NCBI RefSeq assembly: GCF_007676705.1
Contig: NZ_VEBF01000001.1
Location: 1,922,001 to 1,986,000 of the forward strand
Length of the DNA: 64,000 nucleotides
From: Paenibacillus xylanexedens
Lineage (GTDB): Bacteria; Bacillota; Bacilli; Paenibacillales; Paenibacillaceae
Direction of reading: 5' to 3'
Shown: in pieces, positions 8,652 to 17,187 of the stretch
How the letters are laid out: each line of letters begins with the position of its first letter
Numbering within the stretch: position 1 is the first letter of the stretch
Notes under the pieces: model-generated
Database searches by the model: none
What the model was told of the DNA's origin: nothing
Seen by the model: the letters and a program-made list of their open reading frames with translations, nothing else
Position numbers and translations under genes: made by a program

Positions 8652-9341
8652 TTACTCTTCGCCCCATACCACGGTGATTTCATTCAGATCCTTGTTGGTT
8701 GCAGACACAGCACCTGTGATCGTCACGGCATATTTCCCATCTTCACGACCTACGATGCTGAAGCCGTCTGCCTGGATATCCTGACTGTTTTGGCTCAGAT
8801 TTTTGGTCTGATAATAGTCTTTGTAGGATGTTCCAATCGTTAGCAACGTTTCTTTGGTGGTGTACGTGAGCACTACTTTTTTATTGTCGCCGTCTACATT
8901 GCTCTCAATGAGACTGATTGCCTTCGCATCCTTCGGTAATGGGAAATCAGCCGGAAGATACTTGGACTTCACGCCTGCCGCTTGTGTGTTCGTGCCTGTA
9001 GATGGCGATGTTGATCCGCTGTTACCTGTGGATGTTGACCCACCGGAGGAGCTTGAGGAACCGATGCTTACTTTATTGTTTTGGGAATCATACTTCACTT
9101 CGGTCTTCAGCGCATCGGCAATGGAGCGAACGGGGAGATATGTACTGCCCTGATACGTAATTGGTGCAAGTTTGCCCTGGTCACCTGTCGGTGTGAATTT
9201 CTGTCCGTTCACTTCGATGGCGAGCCCATGGTTTAGGTAAGCTTTGATCGTCTCCAGTTGAGTTCCTGCATATACACCTGCCGCCCCCGTCAACACCATG
9301 CCAAACACCCCAGCAGCAATCAACCACTTTTTGCTTTTCAT
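8652..9341 (-). CDS. Stalk (copper amine oxidase N-terminal) domain protein
   Basis: A 229-residue secreted or anchored protein. Residues 1-26 form a signal peptide ending near VYAG. Residues 27-95 match the stalk domain common in Paenibacillus surface proteins: IKAYLNHGLAIEVNGQKF, YQGSTYLPVRSIADAL and VKYDSQNNKVSIG. A Ser/Gly/Thr linker (about 96-122) leads to an uncharacterised C-terminal domain of about 105 residues beginning KSKYLPADFPLPKDA, probably beta-rich. AGGAGG precedes the start. The stalk domain here is not evidence of amine oxidase activity. Function unknown. Confidence 0.8.
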   Translation of the reverse strand: MKSKKWLIAAGVFGMVLTGAAGVYAGTQLETIKAYLNHGLAIEVNGQKFTPTGDQGKLAPITYQGSTYLPVRSIADALKTEVKYDSQNNKVSIGSSSSSGGSTSTGNSGSTSPSTGTNTQAAGVKSKYLPADFPLPKDAKAISLIESNVDGDNKKVVLTYTTKETLLTIGTSYKDYYQTKNLSQNSQDIQADGFSIVGREDGKYAVTITGAVSATNKDLNEITVVWGEE

Positions 9342-9754
9342 CCCTATACGCCTCCTGAATTCAAATGTCGGCTTTTTGCATAATACCGTTCAAGACGCTC
9401 TTTCGATTTATGCAAAAGACCCAGTGTAGTGTTATGCTCATCATGTATGGGTACGAGCCTATTCGGATAACAGCCCGTTGTTCCATCAAATGTTAGCAAT
9501 ATAATAGCATCTGGTGAGAGGTTGTAAACGATAAATGGGCAAAACAGGCCCAGGGGCGTACAAAATTAGTCTTTGTCGTATTCCCGCAGTTCTCTCGCTC
9601 GTTAAGTTGTTCTTATATGAATAAAGTCCCGAATTTCGGATCATACATATGAAGCTAAACATGCACGTTCATGAGTTGCGAAAATTACCAATGTATTAGA
9701 TAATTATTTGTCGATTGTGGTCGAAGGAACGGAAATTCAAGGGGGATTCATACG
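9342..9754. other. Intergenic region, divergent promoters presumed
   Basis: A gap of about 410 bp between divergent genes. I see no ORF, terminator hairpin or repeat that I can support. It must hold the promoters of the stalk-domain gene and the MalY-like gene, but no clean -35/-10 pair stood out. Confidence 0.5.
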
Positions 9755-10948
9755 ATGAACAACAATAACAGTACATTTGACCAGTCTATTAACCGGATTT
9801 CTACCGGATCTGAGAAATGGGATGCACTTGAGGATATTTTCGGCGCTGCTAATGCGCTTCCGATGTGGGTTGCCGATATGGATTTTGCTGCTCCACCGTC
9901 AGTCATTCAGGCCCTGCAAACACGTATGGGGCATGGAATCTTTGGTTATACGGTGCGGACAGGGGCATATCATGCAGCCGTTGCAGGTTGGATGGAACGG
10001 CGCCATAACTGGAAAATTAACGATGATTGGATCGTATTCACTCCAGGTATTGTGCCAGCACTCAGCATTGCTGTACAACGATTCACGGATCCGGGAGATG
10101 CCGTGGTGATCCAAACTCCGGTGTATGCTCCCTTCTATGAGGTGGTACGTGGTCAAGGCCGTGAACTGATCACAAATCCTTTGATAGAGAATGATGGTCA
10201 TTATACGATGGATCTGGAGCAACTGGAGTCCAGCTTGCAGACGGGTCGGGTCAAGATGCTAATTCTGTGCAGTCCTCATAATCCGGTTGGACGTGTATGG
10301 ACTCGTGAGGAACTCGAAGGACTTACAGCACTGTGTCTGCAATATAACGTACTGATCGTTTCAGATGAAATCCATGCTGATCTTGTTCATCAGCGCGGAG
10401 CTCATACACCGCTGACCCTGATCTCGGACGCCGTCTCTGATCTAAGCATCATCTGTACGGCTCCAAGCAAAACGTTCAACATTCCTGGCCTCTGCACATC
10501 CAATATCATCATCCCTAATGCCAAGTTGCGTGAATCATTCGCGCAGGGTGTGAAAACGATGGGACTTGCCAGTATCAGTACGCTGGGCGCCGTCGCAACC
10601 GAAGCTGCATACAACGGTGCCGAGGACTGGCTGGATGAGTGTCTTGCCTATATCCGTGGAAATATGGAGTATGTACAACAGTATGTTACAGAACACATGC
10701 CACAGATCAAAATGCATCTGCCCGAAGCGACCTATCTGTTATGGATGGATTTCCGGGAGCTGAATATCCCACATGCACAACTATGCAACATGCTGCTTCA
10801 TGAAGCGGGGCTTGCTTTCAATGACGGAAGCTTCTTCGGAACAGAAGGGACAGGATTCATGCGCATTAATGTAGCCTGTCCACGTTCTACGGTTGAAGAG
10901 GCGATGCGGAGATTATCTGTGCTGGTTAGCAATCTGTCGGACAATTAA
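9755..10948 (+). CDS. patB: MalY/PatB-family aminotransferase (C-S lyase)
   Basis: A 397-residue PLP enzyme of fold type I. Visible features are LPMWVADMDFAAPPSV near the N terminus (typical of MalY/PatB), the FTPGIVPALSIAV cofactor loop, CSPHNPVGRVW, SDEIHADL and the PLP lysine in APSKTFN at Lys239. PatB-type proteins cleave cystathionine or cysteine conjugates to pyruvate, ammonia and a thiol. AAGGGGGAT precedes the ATG. It is monocistronic with a terminator after it. The symbol is used for the family; the in vivo substrate is not shown by sequence. Confidence 0.88.
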   Translation: MNNNNSTFDQSINRISTGSEKWDALEDIFGAANALPMWVADMDFAAPPSVIQALQTRMGHGIFGYTVRTGAYHAAVAGWMERRHNWKINDDWIVFTPGIVPALSIAVQRFTDPGDAVVIQTPVYAPFYEVVRGQGRELITNPLIENDGHYTMDLEQLESSLQTGRVKMLILCSPHNPVGRVWTREELEGLTALCLQYNVLIVSDEIHADLVHQRGAHTPLTLISDAVSDLSIICTAPSKTFNIPGLCTSNIIIPNAKLRESFAQGVKTMGLASISTLGAVATEAAYNGAEDWLDECLAYIRGNMEYVQQYVTEHMPQIKMHLPEATYLLWMDFRELNIPHAQLCNMLLHEAGLAFNDGSFFGTEGTGFMRINVACPRSTVEEAMRRLSVLVSNLSDN

Positions 10949-10990
10949 GCTGTACGTCATATCTATGTACAGCGCTCATGAATGGGAAAT

Positions 10991-11057
10991 AGGGTGCCCC
11001 CATAGTCATATCCATGTTTATCTTCATGGTTAATGACTTCAGGGACACCCTTTTTTT
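10991..11057 (+). terminator. Terminator after patB-like gene
   Basis: Long hairpin with arms AGGGTGCCCC (10991-11000) and GGGACACCCT, an inner stem around CCATG/CATGG, then TTTTTTT. It lies between convergent patB-like and nikE genes. Confidence 0.8.
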
Positions 11058-11086
11058 GTATTGAATGACTGTATAGACTCAAAAAG

Positions 11087-11692
11087 CTACAGTGACGTGG
11101 GCATCGGAACAATTCTGTCACACAGCCTGTCCAGTAAATCCCGATCATGGCTTATGATCAATAGCCCCAGATTACGCTGTCGAGCCACCCCCATCACGGT
11201 ATGCCAGATCTGTGCCTGAGTGATCGCATCCAGCATCGTCGTCATCTCATCTGCGATCACGTAACGTGTCGCTGTGCCGAGTGCCCGCGCCACACAGAAA
11301 CGTTGCAGTTCTCCACCGGATAATTCACCCGGCCTGCGATCCAGCCAGGTTTGCTGAATACCCAAAGCTTCGAGCAAATGCTCATCCTGCACAGCCGCCT
11401 CCTGAAGCACGCGGCGCATTCGCCAGCGTGGGTTCACCGCCTTCTCCGGATGCTGAAATACCAGTTGAACCGGACACGCTCCCGTGCGAGGGAGTGGTTT
11501 CCCATCCAGTAGCACTTGTCCTGCCACAGGTTCGGCATATCCTGCAAGGATGCGTCCAAGGCTTGTTTTGCCACAACCACTAGGTCCCCACAAGCCAACC
11601 GCTTCTCCCTGTTGCACCTGCATGTTCATCTGTTGGAATACCCATGATTTCTGATCGTAACGATAACTCGCCTCCCGTGCTTCAAGTGACAT
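11087..11692 (-). CDS. nikE: Nickel ABC transporter ATPase, second subunit
   Basis: A 201-residue ATPase of the dipeptide/nickel (Dpp/Opp/Nik) importer class and last gene of the operon. Walker A GPSGCGKTS (36-44), Q-loop VFQHPEK, signature LSGGE (125-129), Walker B VIADE (146-150) and a switch-His segment ISHDRD are present. It is shorter than typical NikE/OppF (about 260-330) and lacks their C-terminal extension. It starts 11 bases inside the end of nikD, so translation is coupled. The nickel assignment rests on the adjacent nikR and operator; by sequence alone it could be an oligopeptide ATPase. Confidence 0.8.
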   Translation of the reverse strand: MSLEAREASYRYDQKSWVFQQMNMQVQQGEAVGLWGPSGCGKTSLGRILAGYAEPVAGQVLLDGKPLPRTGACPVQLVFQHPEKAVNPRWRMRRVLQEAAVQDEHLLEALGIQQTWLDRRPGELSGGELQRFCVARALGTATRYVIADEMTTMLDAITQAQIWHTVMGVARQRNLGLLIISHDRDLLDRLCDRIVPMPTSL

Positions 11693-12638
11693 GGAAACAC
11701 CTCACTTCTCCGCCTCGTATCTTACGAAGCTCTGGACGTTCGCGAGTACATGCAGCGGTTGCTGCGTTGCATCGGGGAACAAATGAACAGCCTGCTGTGA
11801 TCTCTTGACCTGCCAACGGCTGAGAGCCTGGAAGCGGCTGAAATCCATTCTGCGGCAGTGCATTCCACAGCGCTTTCGTATATGGATGACGCAGACGTTC
11901 TCCATTCCCCGTAAAATCATCTACTTGCGCCGTCTCTACATTGGCCCCCGCGTAAAACACAGCGATGCGATCCGCTGCCGTCAGGGCCGTCGTGATATCA
12001 TGAGTAATCCACAGAATGCCTACACCTTGATCTGCAAGTTCGCGAAATTGCTTCATTGTCTCGGCCAGCACTTCGGGATGAATGCCTGGTGTCGGCTCAT
12101 CGGCAATGATCAGCTTGGGCTGACCCGTGGTCGCTGTCGCCATCAGCACACGCCTTGCCATACCTCCGGACAACTCAAACGGGTATTTCCCGGCTGTTCC
12201 TTGAGGAAGACGATACCGCTCGGTCAGCTCCTGCTCCGACTTTTTCAAGTGGGATCGAGTCATGAATCTGCGCTTCCGTCCCGAATCTCGGGTTACCGGC
12301 TGAACTTGCCTTCCTACCTTCATCAACGGGTCCAAATAACTGACGGATTGCGGAATTAACACCAGTTCATCACCACACAGTTGAAGCTGCCGCTCTGGGG
12401 ACAAGGGCTCGCCACTATAGCTAATTCTCCCATCCAACCCGGCATTGGCAGGCAGAATGCCCATAATGGCCTGCGCCAGCACACTTTTGCCTGATCCGCT
12501 TGCGCCTACAACAGCCATAATCTCTCCCTCATGTACGGAAAGATCCAGATTCTGAATGACATACGTCTGTTCATGCCCAAACCATCCACGAGCACGCCGA
12601 AATGACACCGACACTCCCTCAATATCAAGCAGAGCCAT
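11682..12638 (-). CDS. nikD: Nickel ABC transporter ATPase, first subunit
   Basis: A 318-residue NikD/OppD-type ATPase. Walker A is GASGSGKSV, the signature LSGGMARRVL, Walker B LIIADEPTPGIHP and the switch WITHDI. It keeps the C-terminal cysteine-containing extension typical of OppD/NikD (GCSFVPRCNAATAACTRERPEL), a motif known in this class to precede the end of the protein. Two bases separate it from the upstream permease gene and it overlaps nikE, so it sits in one transcript and forms the ATPase heterodimer with NikE. Confidence 0.85.
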   Translation of the reverse strand: MALLDIEGVSVSFRRARGWFGHEQTYVIQNLDLSVHEGEIMAVVGASGSGKSVLAQAIMGILPANAGLDGRISYSGEPLSPERQLQLCGDELVLIPQSVSYLDPLMKVGRQVQPVTRDSGRKRRFMTRSHLKKSEQELTERYRLPQGTAGKYPFELSGGMARRVLMATATTGQPKLIIADEPTPGIHPEVLAETMKQFRELADQGVGILWITHDITTALTAADRIAVFYAGANVETAQVDDFTGNGERLRHPYTKALWNALPQNGFQPLPGSQPLAGQEITAGCSFVPRCNAATAACTRERPELRKIRGGEVRCFHVT

Positions 12639-12640
12639 TT

Positions 12641-13639
12641 TTACCTCACCTCCCTTGAACTACCCGTACCCGTTAATGTCTTCAGACTATTGCCCAATAC
12701 ATCAAACGCACGAACAACCAGCAACAGCGCGAGTCCCGGGAAAAAGGCAAGCCACCACATGCCAGCAGATAAATATCTCATCGACTCTGACAAAATAATT
12801 CCGATGGCCGGTTGTTGCGGGGACAACCCCAGCCCCAGAAACGTAATGGCTGCCTCATGCAGAATCGCATGAGGGAAAATTAACAGCACGCCCACGAACA
12901 GCTGCGGAACTAAATGCGGCAGCATATGCTGCATGGCAATGCGTAATCGAGATCGGCCCAACTTATGTGAAATCTGAATATATTCTGCGGATTTCAGTTG
13001 AATCATCTCCGCTCGGACAATCCGAGCCAGATTTGGCCAGTGCGTCAACGCGATCGCTGCCGCCACTCCTGCCAGACCTCCACCGAATACAAAGGCCAGC
13101 ATGACCAGCGATACCAGATGTGGCACACTCAGGAACAGGTCAATGATCCATGAGATTACCCGGTCAGCAGCCTTACTAGAAGCCGCCCCCAGACCCAGCA
13201 GTAGTGCGATCAGTCCGCCACCACAAGCTGCAAGCAATCCCACTTGAATGCTGGTTGCCAATCCTTTTAACGTGCGCATGAACATATCTCTTCCGAGCCA
13301 GTCTGTCCCAAAGGGATGTGCCCAGGCAGGAGACAGGTTCCGATCCATTAATGAGGTTAGGGTAGAACCAGCGGGGAGCAGCCTGCCCGTCAACCACACG
13401 ATGACAATCCAGATCAAGGCAAAGCTACCCCAAATCACAGCCCTTTGGCGAGAATTGCGAAAAGGTTGGTTGCTGATACCCGCATAACCTTTTCTTGTTT
13501 GGCTTGTTTCTTTTTCAGCCCCCGCTTGCAACAACTCCGGATTAATGTTGTACCGTACCTCTTGATTCGCCTTTTTCACTTTCTGTGCTTCGGCTGTTTC
13601 TGCCGTCTGCTCGGAGAAGCGTTCTACCGTCTGCTTCAT
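12641..13639 (-). CDS. nikC: Nickel ABC transporter permease NikC
   Basis: A 332-residue inner permease. The first ~65 residues are polar and charged and longer than usual; then a membrane segment (VIWGSFALIWIVIVWLTG), the DppC/NikC N-terminal motif HPFGTDWLGRDMFMR, and the binding-protein-dependent transport core with about five more membrane helices. The EAA-like loop includes HEAAITFLGLGLSPQQPAIG, which contacts the ATPases. It starts within the last bases of nikB (4-base overlap). Confidence 0.85.
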   Translation of the reverse strand: MKQTVERFSEQTAETAEAQKVKKANQEVRYNINPELLQAGAEKETSQTRKGYAGISNQPFRNSRQRAVIWGSFALIWIVIVWLTGRLLPAGSTLTSLMDRNLSPAWAHPFGTDWLGRDMFMRTLKGLATSIQVGLLAACGGGLIALLLGLGAASSKAADRVISWIIDLFLSVPHLVSLVMLAFVFGGGLAGVAAAIALTHWPNLARIVRAEMIQLKSAEYIQISHKLGRSRLRIAMQHMLPHLVPQLFVGVLLIFPHAILHEAAITFLGLGLSPQQPAIGIILSESMRYLSAGMWWLAFFPGLALLLVVRAFDVLGNSLKTLTGTGSSREVR

Positions 13640-14664
13640 GACATCAGCTCCTCCTTCATCCGTGGATCGATCATACGATACAGAATATCGGCCACCATAT
13701 TACCTGTAAAAACAAAGATTGCACTGCACATCACAAGTCCGAGCAGCAGTGGTACGTCACCGCGCAACCCCGCCTGGACCGTTGCCTGACCCAGTCCGGG
13801 GTAAGAGAATACCTGTTCTGCAAGCACAGCTCCCCCGAACAATTCACTGAACGAAGCAAACTGCAGTGTGATAGCCGGCAAAACAACATGTCTGAACCCA
13901 TGTCGACGGAACAGCTGAAATCCATGCTCACCCCGTGCTCTCGCGAACAGAATATAATCTGACTCGAGCACATCGGTGAGCTTCTGCCGGGTATGCAAAG
14001 CGATGGAAGCTACCCCGGTCAAACTAAGGGTCAACGCTGGCAGAATCATATGAATAGCCCGATCTCCCCATGTCACCTGATCAGCCGACATCCCTGCGGG
14101 TACTCCAAGCCCTACCGGAAGCCATCCGAGCCATACTCCAAATACCATGAGCAGCAACAGCGCAATCCAGAATACCGGCGTGGAGGCCAGTGTATAACAA
14201 TACCAGCAGATCAGGCGATCCAGCTTCGAATCCCGTCTCATGGCAGCAACTACGCCAAGAGTGAACCCAATGATGCCGGATAGTAGCCAGGCTACAGCCA
14301 TAAGCGCTACAGAATTCATGAATCGCTCCTGAATGATATCTGCTACAGGTTGTCTGTAAATCATTGATGTTCCCAGATCTCCCTGAATCAGCGCTTGTCC
14401 CCAAGTTAGCAATCGTTCTGTAGGGGATTCATTCAATCCCCATCGTTCTTCGATAAGACTGCGCTGTTCGGCGCTTACCCGGATCATGTCTCCACCAATG
14501 TAGGCCTCGATCGGATCCACAGGAGAGAATTGCATTAATATAAAAGACAATACACTGACTCCAACCAATAGAGATAAGAGTCGCAACATTTTAAAACCAA
14601 TAAATCTGGCCCATCCATCCCTGCCCGTCATCCCAATCTCTCCCCAATTCAGGCTAAAGCTCAC
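13636..14664 (-). CDS. nikB: Nickel ABC transporter permease NikB
   Basis: A 342-residue DppB/NikB-type permease. The first membrane helix (LLSLLVGVSVLSFILMQFSP) is followed by the usual DPIEAYIGG motif and ERWGLNESPTERLLTWGQALIQGDLGTSM. Five further membrane segments follow, with the EAA loop near ARARGEHGFQLFRRHGFRHVVLPAITL. Eleven bases separate it from nikA. It forms the membrane channel with NikC. Confidence 0.85.
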   Translation of the reverse strand: MSFSLNWGEIGMTGRDGWARFIGFKMLRLLSLLVGVSVLSFILMQFSPVDPIEAYIGGDMIRVSAEQRSLIEERWGLNESPTERLLTWGQALIQGDLGTSMIYRQPVADIIQERFMNSVALMAVAWLLSGIIGFTLGVVAAMRRDSKLDRLICWYCYTLASTPVFWIALLLLMVFGVWLGWLPVGLGVPAGMSADQVTWGDRAIHMILPALTLSLTGVASIALHTRQKLTDVLESDYILFARARGEHGFQLFRRHGFRHVVLPAITLQFASFSELFGGAVLAEQVFSYPGLGQATVQAGLRGDVPLLLGLVMCSAIFVFTGNMVADILYRMIDPRMKEELMS

Positions 14665-14675
14665 CGCATCGTTTC

Positions 14676-16334
14676 CTACTTCGTACTGTTATCCCACGAC
14701 CATTCCTCCAGATTGGTTGTCACCGGCCAGCCGTGACCATGGGGATGGATCTGTTGCTCACCAATGTTCAGGCCATTCGTAACCAGATACAGATGATCTA
14801 TGTTCACGAGCCACGCCCATGGCGCATCCCCCTGATAACTGAAACCTGTTGTTCCATCCCATTCCGCTTTCTGCCAGAACGGGAATGCCTCTTCTTCAGT
14901 GGTTGCCTGAAGGGCCTTCTCCATCCATGAATCCACGACAGGATTACTGTACAGTCCCACATTGTAATATCCTTCTCCCTTGTGGGTGCTGCTATAAAGG
15001 TTATAGGTCTCCAAGGGATCATGGCTGCCCCAGCCAAATAATACAGCGTTGGAGTATGCCATCTTTTTCGTGTCTTCACGGCTTTTGCCCTCAACATTGA
15101 TTTTAATTCCCGCTTGGGCAACCATATCCGCAGCAGCCAGCGCCAGAGATTGTCTTGTTAGATCACCTGCAAAATAAAGCAGATTGAATTCAGCCTTGAC
15201 GCCGTTTTTCTCGACGATACCGTCACCGTCCGTATCTACCCAGCCGCCAGCCGCCAAAATTCGCTTCGCTTCTTCGAGGTTCGCATCCGTAAATACAGCT
15301 TCCGCATTGCTCCAGGGCAGATCATCACTGACGGAATAGGCTGGACGACCGTATCCCTCCAGTACGCCCTCAACCAAAGCCTTGCGATCAATCACGACAT
15401 TCACCGCTTGGCGAATCGCCAGATCGGACGTCACATCATTCCCTGCGGGAAGACCCTCGCCCGATTTGGCACCAGCAGGCTGCATGGGGAACATGATGCC
15501 CCGGTTATCTACAGTCTTCACGGCCTCCAATGTCATACCATTCACCTGTTGCTTGCTAAACGCTGCCGGAATAGCAGCAATATCCACCGTACCTGCCTGC
15601 GCAGCGGCGTAGGCTGCATCTTCATCCAGGTACAGGAACGTAAGTTTGTGGAACATGGACTTGTTTCCGTAATATTCTTCATTGGCCTCAACAATGGCCT
15701 GTTGTCCCCTGTCCCACTGAACCAGCTTGTACGGTCCCGAACCGATCGGATGTTCCGCATAATCGGCACCATAGGCGTGCTCAGGCACAATGCCAAGGGT
15801 CGTCAGCAGACTAATAAACGTGGACTGCGGCGACTTCAGTGTAAATACGACCGTTCGATCATCGGGTGCCTGCACATCAGCCATATTCGTTAAATCAATA
15901 ACAGACCCACTCTTGGCAGCTGTATCAAACGTAAATTCAACATCCTCTGCTGTGAGTGGCTCGCCATCAGAGAACTTCACATCATCTCGAAGCGTAACTG
16001 TCCATTCCAGACCATCTTCACTAACAGAATATGTAGTTGCCAGATCGTTAACCAGTTGCAGCTTGGCATCCCTCTTGAGCAAAGTACTCTGGAAAAGCGG
16101 CGAACCATATTGCCCCCATCCAGTTGTCGGATCAAACCCGCCTTCCGGCTCCGTACCTACAGCAAGTACCAATTCGTCTTTGGTCGGGGTATTCCCAGGT
16201 TCTCCATTCACTGCTGATGAAGTTGTTGGCGCTGTCCCCTGTGCACAACCAGATAATCCAATGGAACATATAAGCAGGATACCTAATCCTGTTCTAACTT
16301 TTCGTTCTCCCCATCTCCATGAAAATCCGCCCAT
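14676..16334 (-). CDS. nikA: Nickel-type ABC transporter substrate-binding lipoprotein
   Basis: A 552-residue family-5 extracellular binding protein and first gene of the operon. A lipoprotein signal ends in IGLSGC. Family features follow: ELVLAVGTEPEGGFDPTTGWG, TYSVSEDGLEWTVTLRDDVKFSDGEPLTAEDVEFT and the GSGPYKLVQWD motif. This is the same fold as oligopeptide-binding proteins, so the nickel call depends on gene order A-B-C-D-E, the separate upstream nikR and the NikR-type operator over the promoter. GGGGGAA precedes the ATG. It probably binds Ni as a chelate outside the membrane. Confidence 0.82.
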   Translation of the reverse strand: MGGFSWRWGERKVRTGLGILLICSIGLSGCAQGTAPTTSSAVNGEPGNTPTKDELVLAVGTEPEGGFDPTTGWGQYGSPLFQSTLLKRDAKLQLVNDLATTYSVSEDGLEWTVTLRDDVKFSDGEPLTAEDVEFTFDTAAKSGSVIDLTNMADVQAPDDRTVVFTLKSPQSTFISLLTTLGIVPEHAYGADYAEHPIGSGPYKLVQWDRGQQAIVEANEEYYGNKSMFHKLTFLYLDEDAAYAAAQAGTVDIAAIPAAFSKQQVNGMTLEAVKTVDNRGIMFPMQPAGAKSGEGLPAGNDVTSDLAIRQAVNVVIDRKALVEGVLEGYGRPAYSVSDDLPWSNAEAVFTDANLEEAKRILAAGGWVDTDGDGIVEKNGVKAEFNLLYFAGDLTRQSLALAAADMVAQAGIKINVEGKSREDTKKMAYSNAVLFGWGSHDPLETYNLYSSTHKGEGYYNVGLYSNPVVDSWMEKALQATTEEEAFPFWQKAEWDGTTGFSYQGDAPWAWLVNIDHLYLVTNGLNIGEQQIHPHGHGWPVTTNLEEWSWDNSTK

Positions 16335-16380
16335 ACGGGTCGTTCCCCCTCTACATTTGTGCTGCCCTCATTCATTTCGT

Positions 16381-16408
16381 GTTACTTTTTACAGAAATTG
16401 TAGCACAA
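16381..16408 (-). promoter_or_regulatory. Predicted NikR operator upstream of nikA
   Basis: GTGTTAC (16381-16387) N14 GTAGCAC (16402-16408). As I recall, the preferred site of Geobacter NikR is GTGTTAC-N13/14-GTAACAC; this matches 13 of 14 arm bases. The site covers the -10 element of the nikA promoter, the expected position for nickel-dependent repression. Confidence 0.7.
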
Positions 16409-16430
16409 AACACAAACCGTATGTCAACAA
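16399..16430 (-). promoter_or_regulatory. Predicted nikA promoter
   Basis: On the minus strand, TTGACA (16425-16430) and TACAAT (16399-16404) are separated by 19 bp. The spacing is long, which may suit a regulated promoter. The -10 lies inside the predicted NikR site. Confidence 0.5.
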
Positions 16431-16535
16431 AGTTCACTTCATAATCCATATATTTTCATATTTCAGATGAAAAACCTAATATATATATTATTAAGGATCT
16501 TAATCACCCTCTAAAGTCAGGTATTATAACAAATA

Positions 16536-16576
16536 GCAAAAAACAGACGGTTGGTATCTAACCAACCGTCTGTTTT
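16536..16576 (-). terminator. Terminator of nikR
   Basis: Perfect 15-bp stem AAACAGACGGTTGGT/ACCAACCGTCTGTTT with a 5-nt loop. On the minus strand it is followed by TTTTTTGC. It separates the nikR transcript from the nikA promoter. Confidence 0.9.
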
Positions 16577-16619
16577 GATTACATTCGCTATTTTTTTGAA
16601 AATCGTACTCGTAATTTTC

Positions 16620-17135
16620 CTAATCTGCAGATCGATTATGATGATGATTGTGATTATGACCGTGCTGACCCGGATTAGGGTCCTGACCGTGATTATGAGC
16701 ATGAGCCAGTTTATTGAGTTCATCCACATAAGTCACGGACAGTTCCGCATACAGAACACCTTTTTGCACCTGAATCTGTTGATGAAGATGACGCAGCCTT
16801 CCCAGGTTTCCCCGTACAGCAATAACTTCCAGACACTGGTCATGATTCAGATGCACATGCATATTGGAAATAATATCATGATGCGCCTCGTGCTGCAGCT
16901 CCATCAAACGAATGGGAAGATCACTGATATGGTGATCGTAGACCATCACAATGGTGCCTGCCACATCCTGGTCGGATTGTAATGCAGAAGGTTGCAGTAA
17001 AGTTTTGCGAACAAGATCACGGAAAGCCTCAGATCGGTTTTTGTATCCCTGTTCCTCAATATACTGGTCAAACTGCTCAATCAGAGGTGTAGGAAACGCC
17101 ACCCCGAACCGGGTCAAATCTTCTTTGTCTGCCAT
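16620..17135 (-). CDS. nikR: Nickel-responsive regulator NikR with His-rich tail
   Basis: A 171-residue ribbon-helix-helix repressor. Residues 1-48 form the DNA-binding domain (TRFGVAFPTPLIEQFDQYI, YKNRSEAFRDLVRK). Residues 58-140 form the ACT-like nickel domain, with the four square-planar ligands in the same spacing as E. coli NikR: His82, His93, His95 and Cys101 (HVHLNHDQC). The last ~27 residues add nine histidines in an NHGQDPNPGQHGHNHNHHH-type tail not found in the ~135-residue E. coli protein; it may buffer or sense extra metal (inference). It is transcribed alone and lies directly upstream of nikABCDE on the same strand. Confidence 0.93.
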   Translation of the reverse strand: MADKEDLTRFGVAFPTPLIEQFDQYIEEQGYKNRSEAFRDLVRKTLLQPSALQSDQDVAGTIVMVYDHHISDLPIRLMELQHEAHHDIISNMHVHLNHDQCLEVIAVRGNLGRLRHLHQQIQVQKGVLYAELSVTYVDELNKLAHAHNHGQDPNPGQHGHNHNHHHNRSAD

Positions 17136-17187
17136 GCCTCTCCTCCTGCGCCCTCATTTGCTTCGAGTGTACCACAGACTTGTCTGC

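Noticed and set aside
14676..16334. Operon read as an oligopeptide importer
   Set aside because: Sequence alone allows it, but adjacent nikR with intact Ni ligands and the operator favour nickel.
16421..16446. E. coli-type NikR site (GTATGT...TCATAA)
   Set aside because: Spacing is 14 instead of 16 and the half sites are incomplete; the Geobacter-type site fits better.
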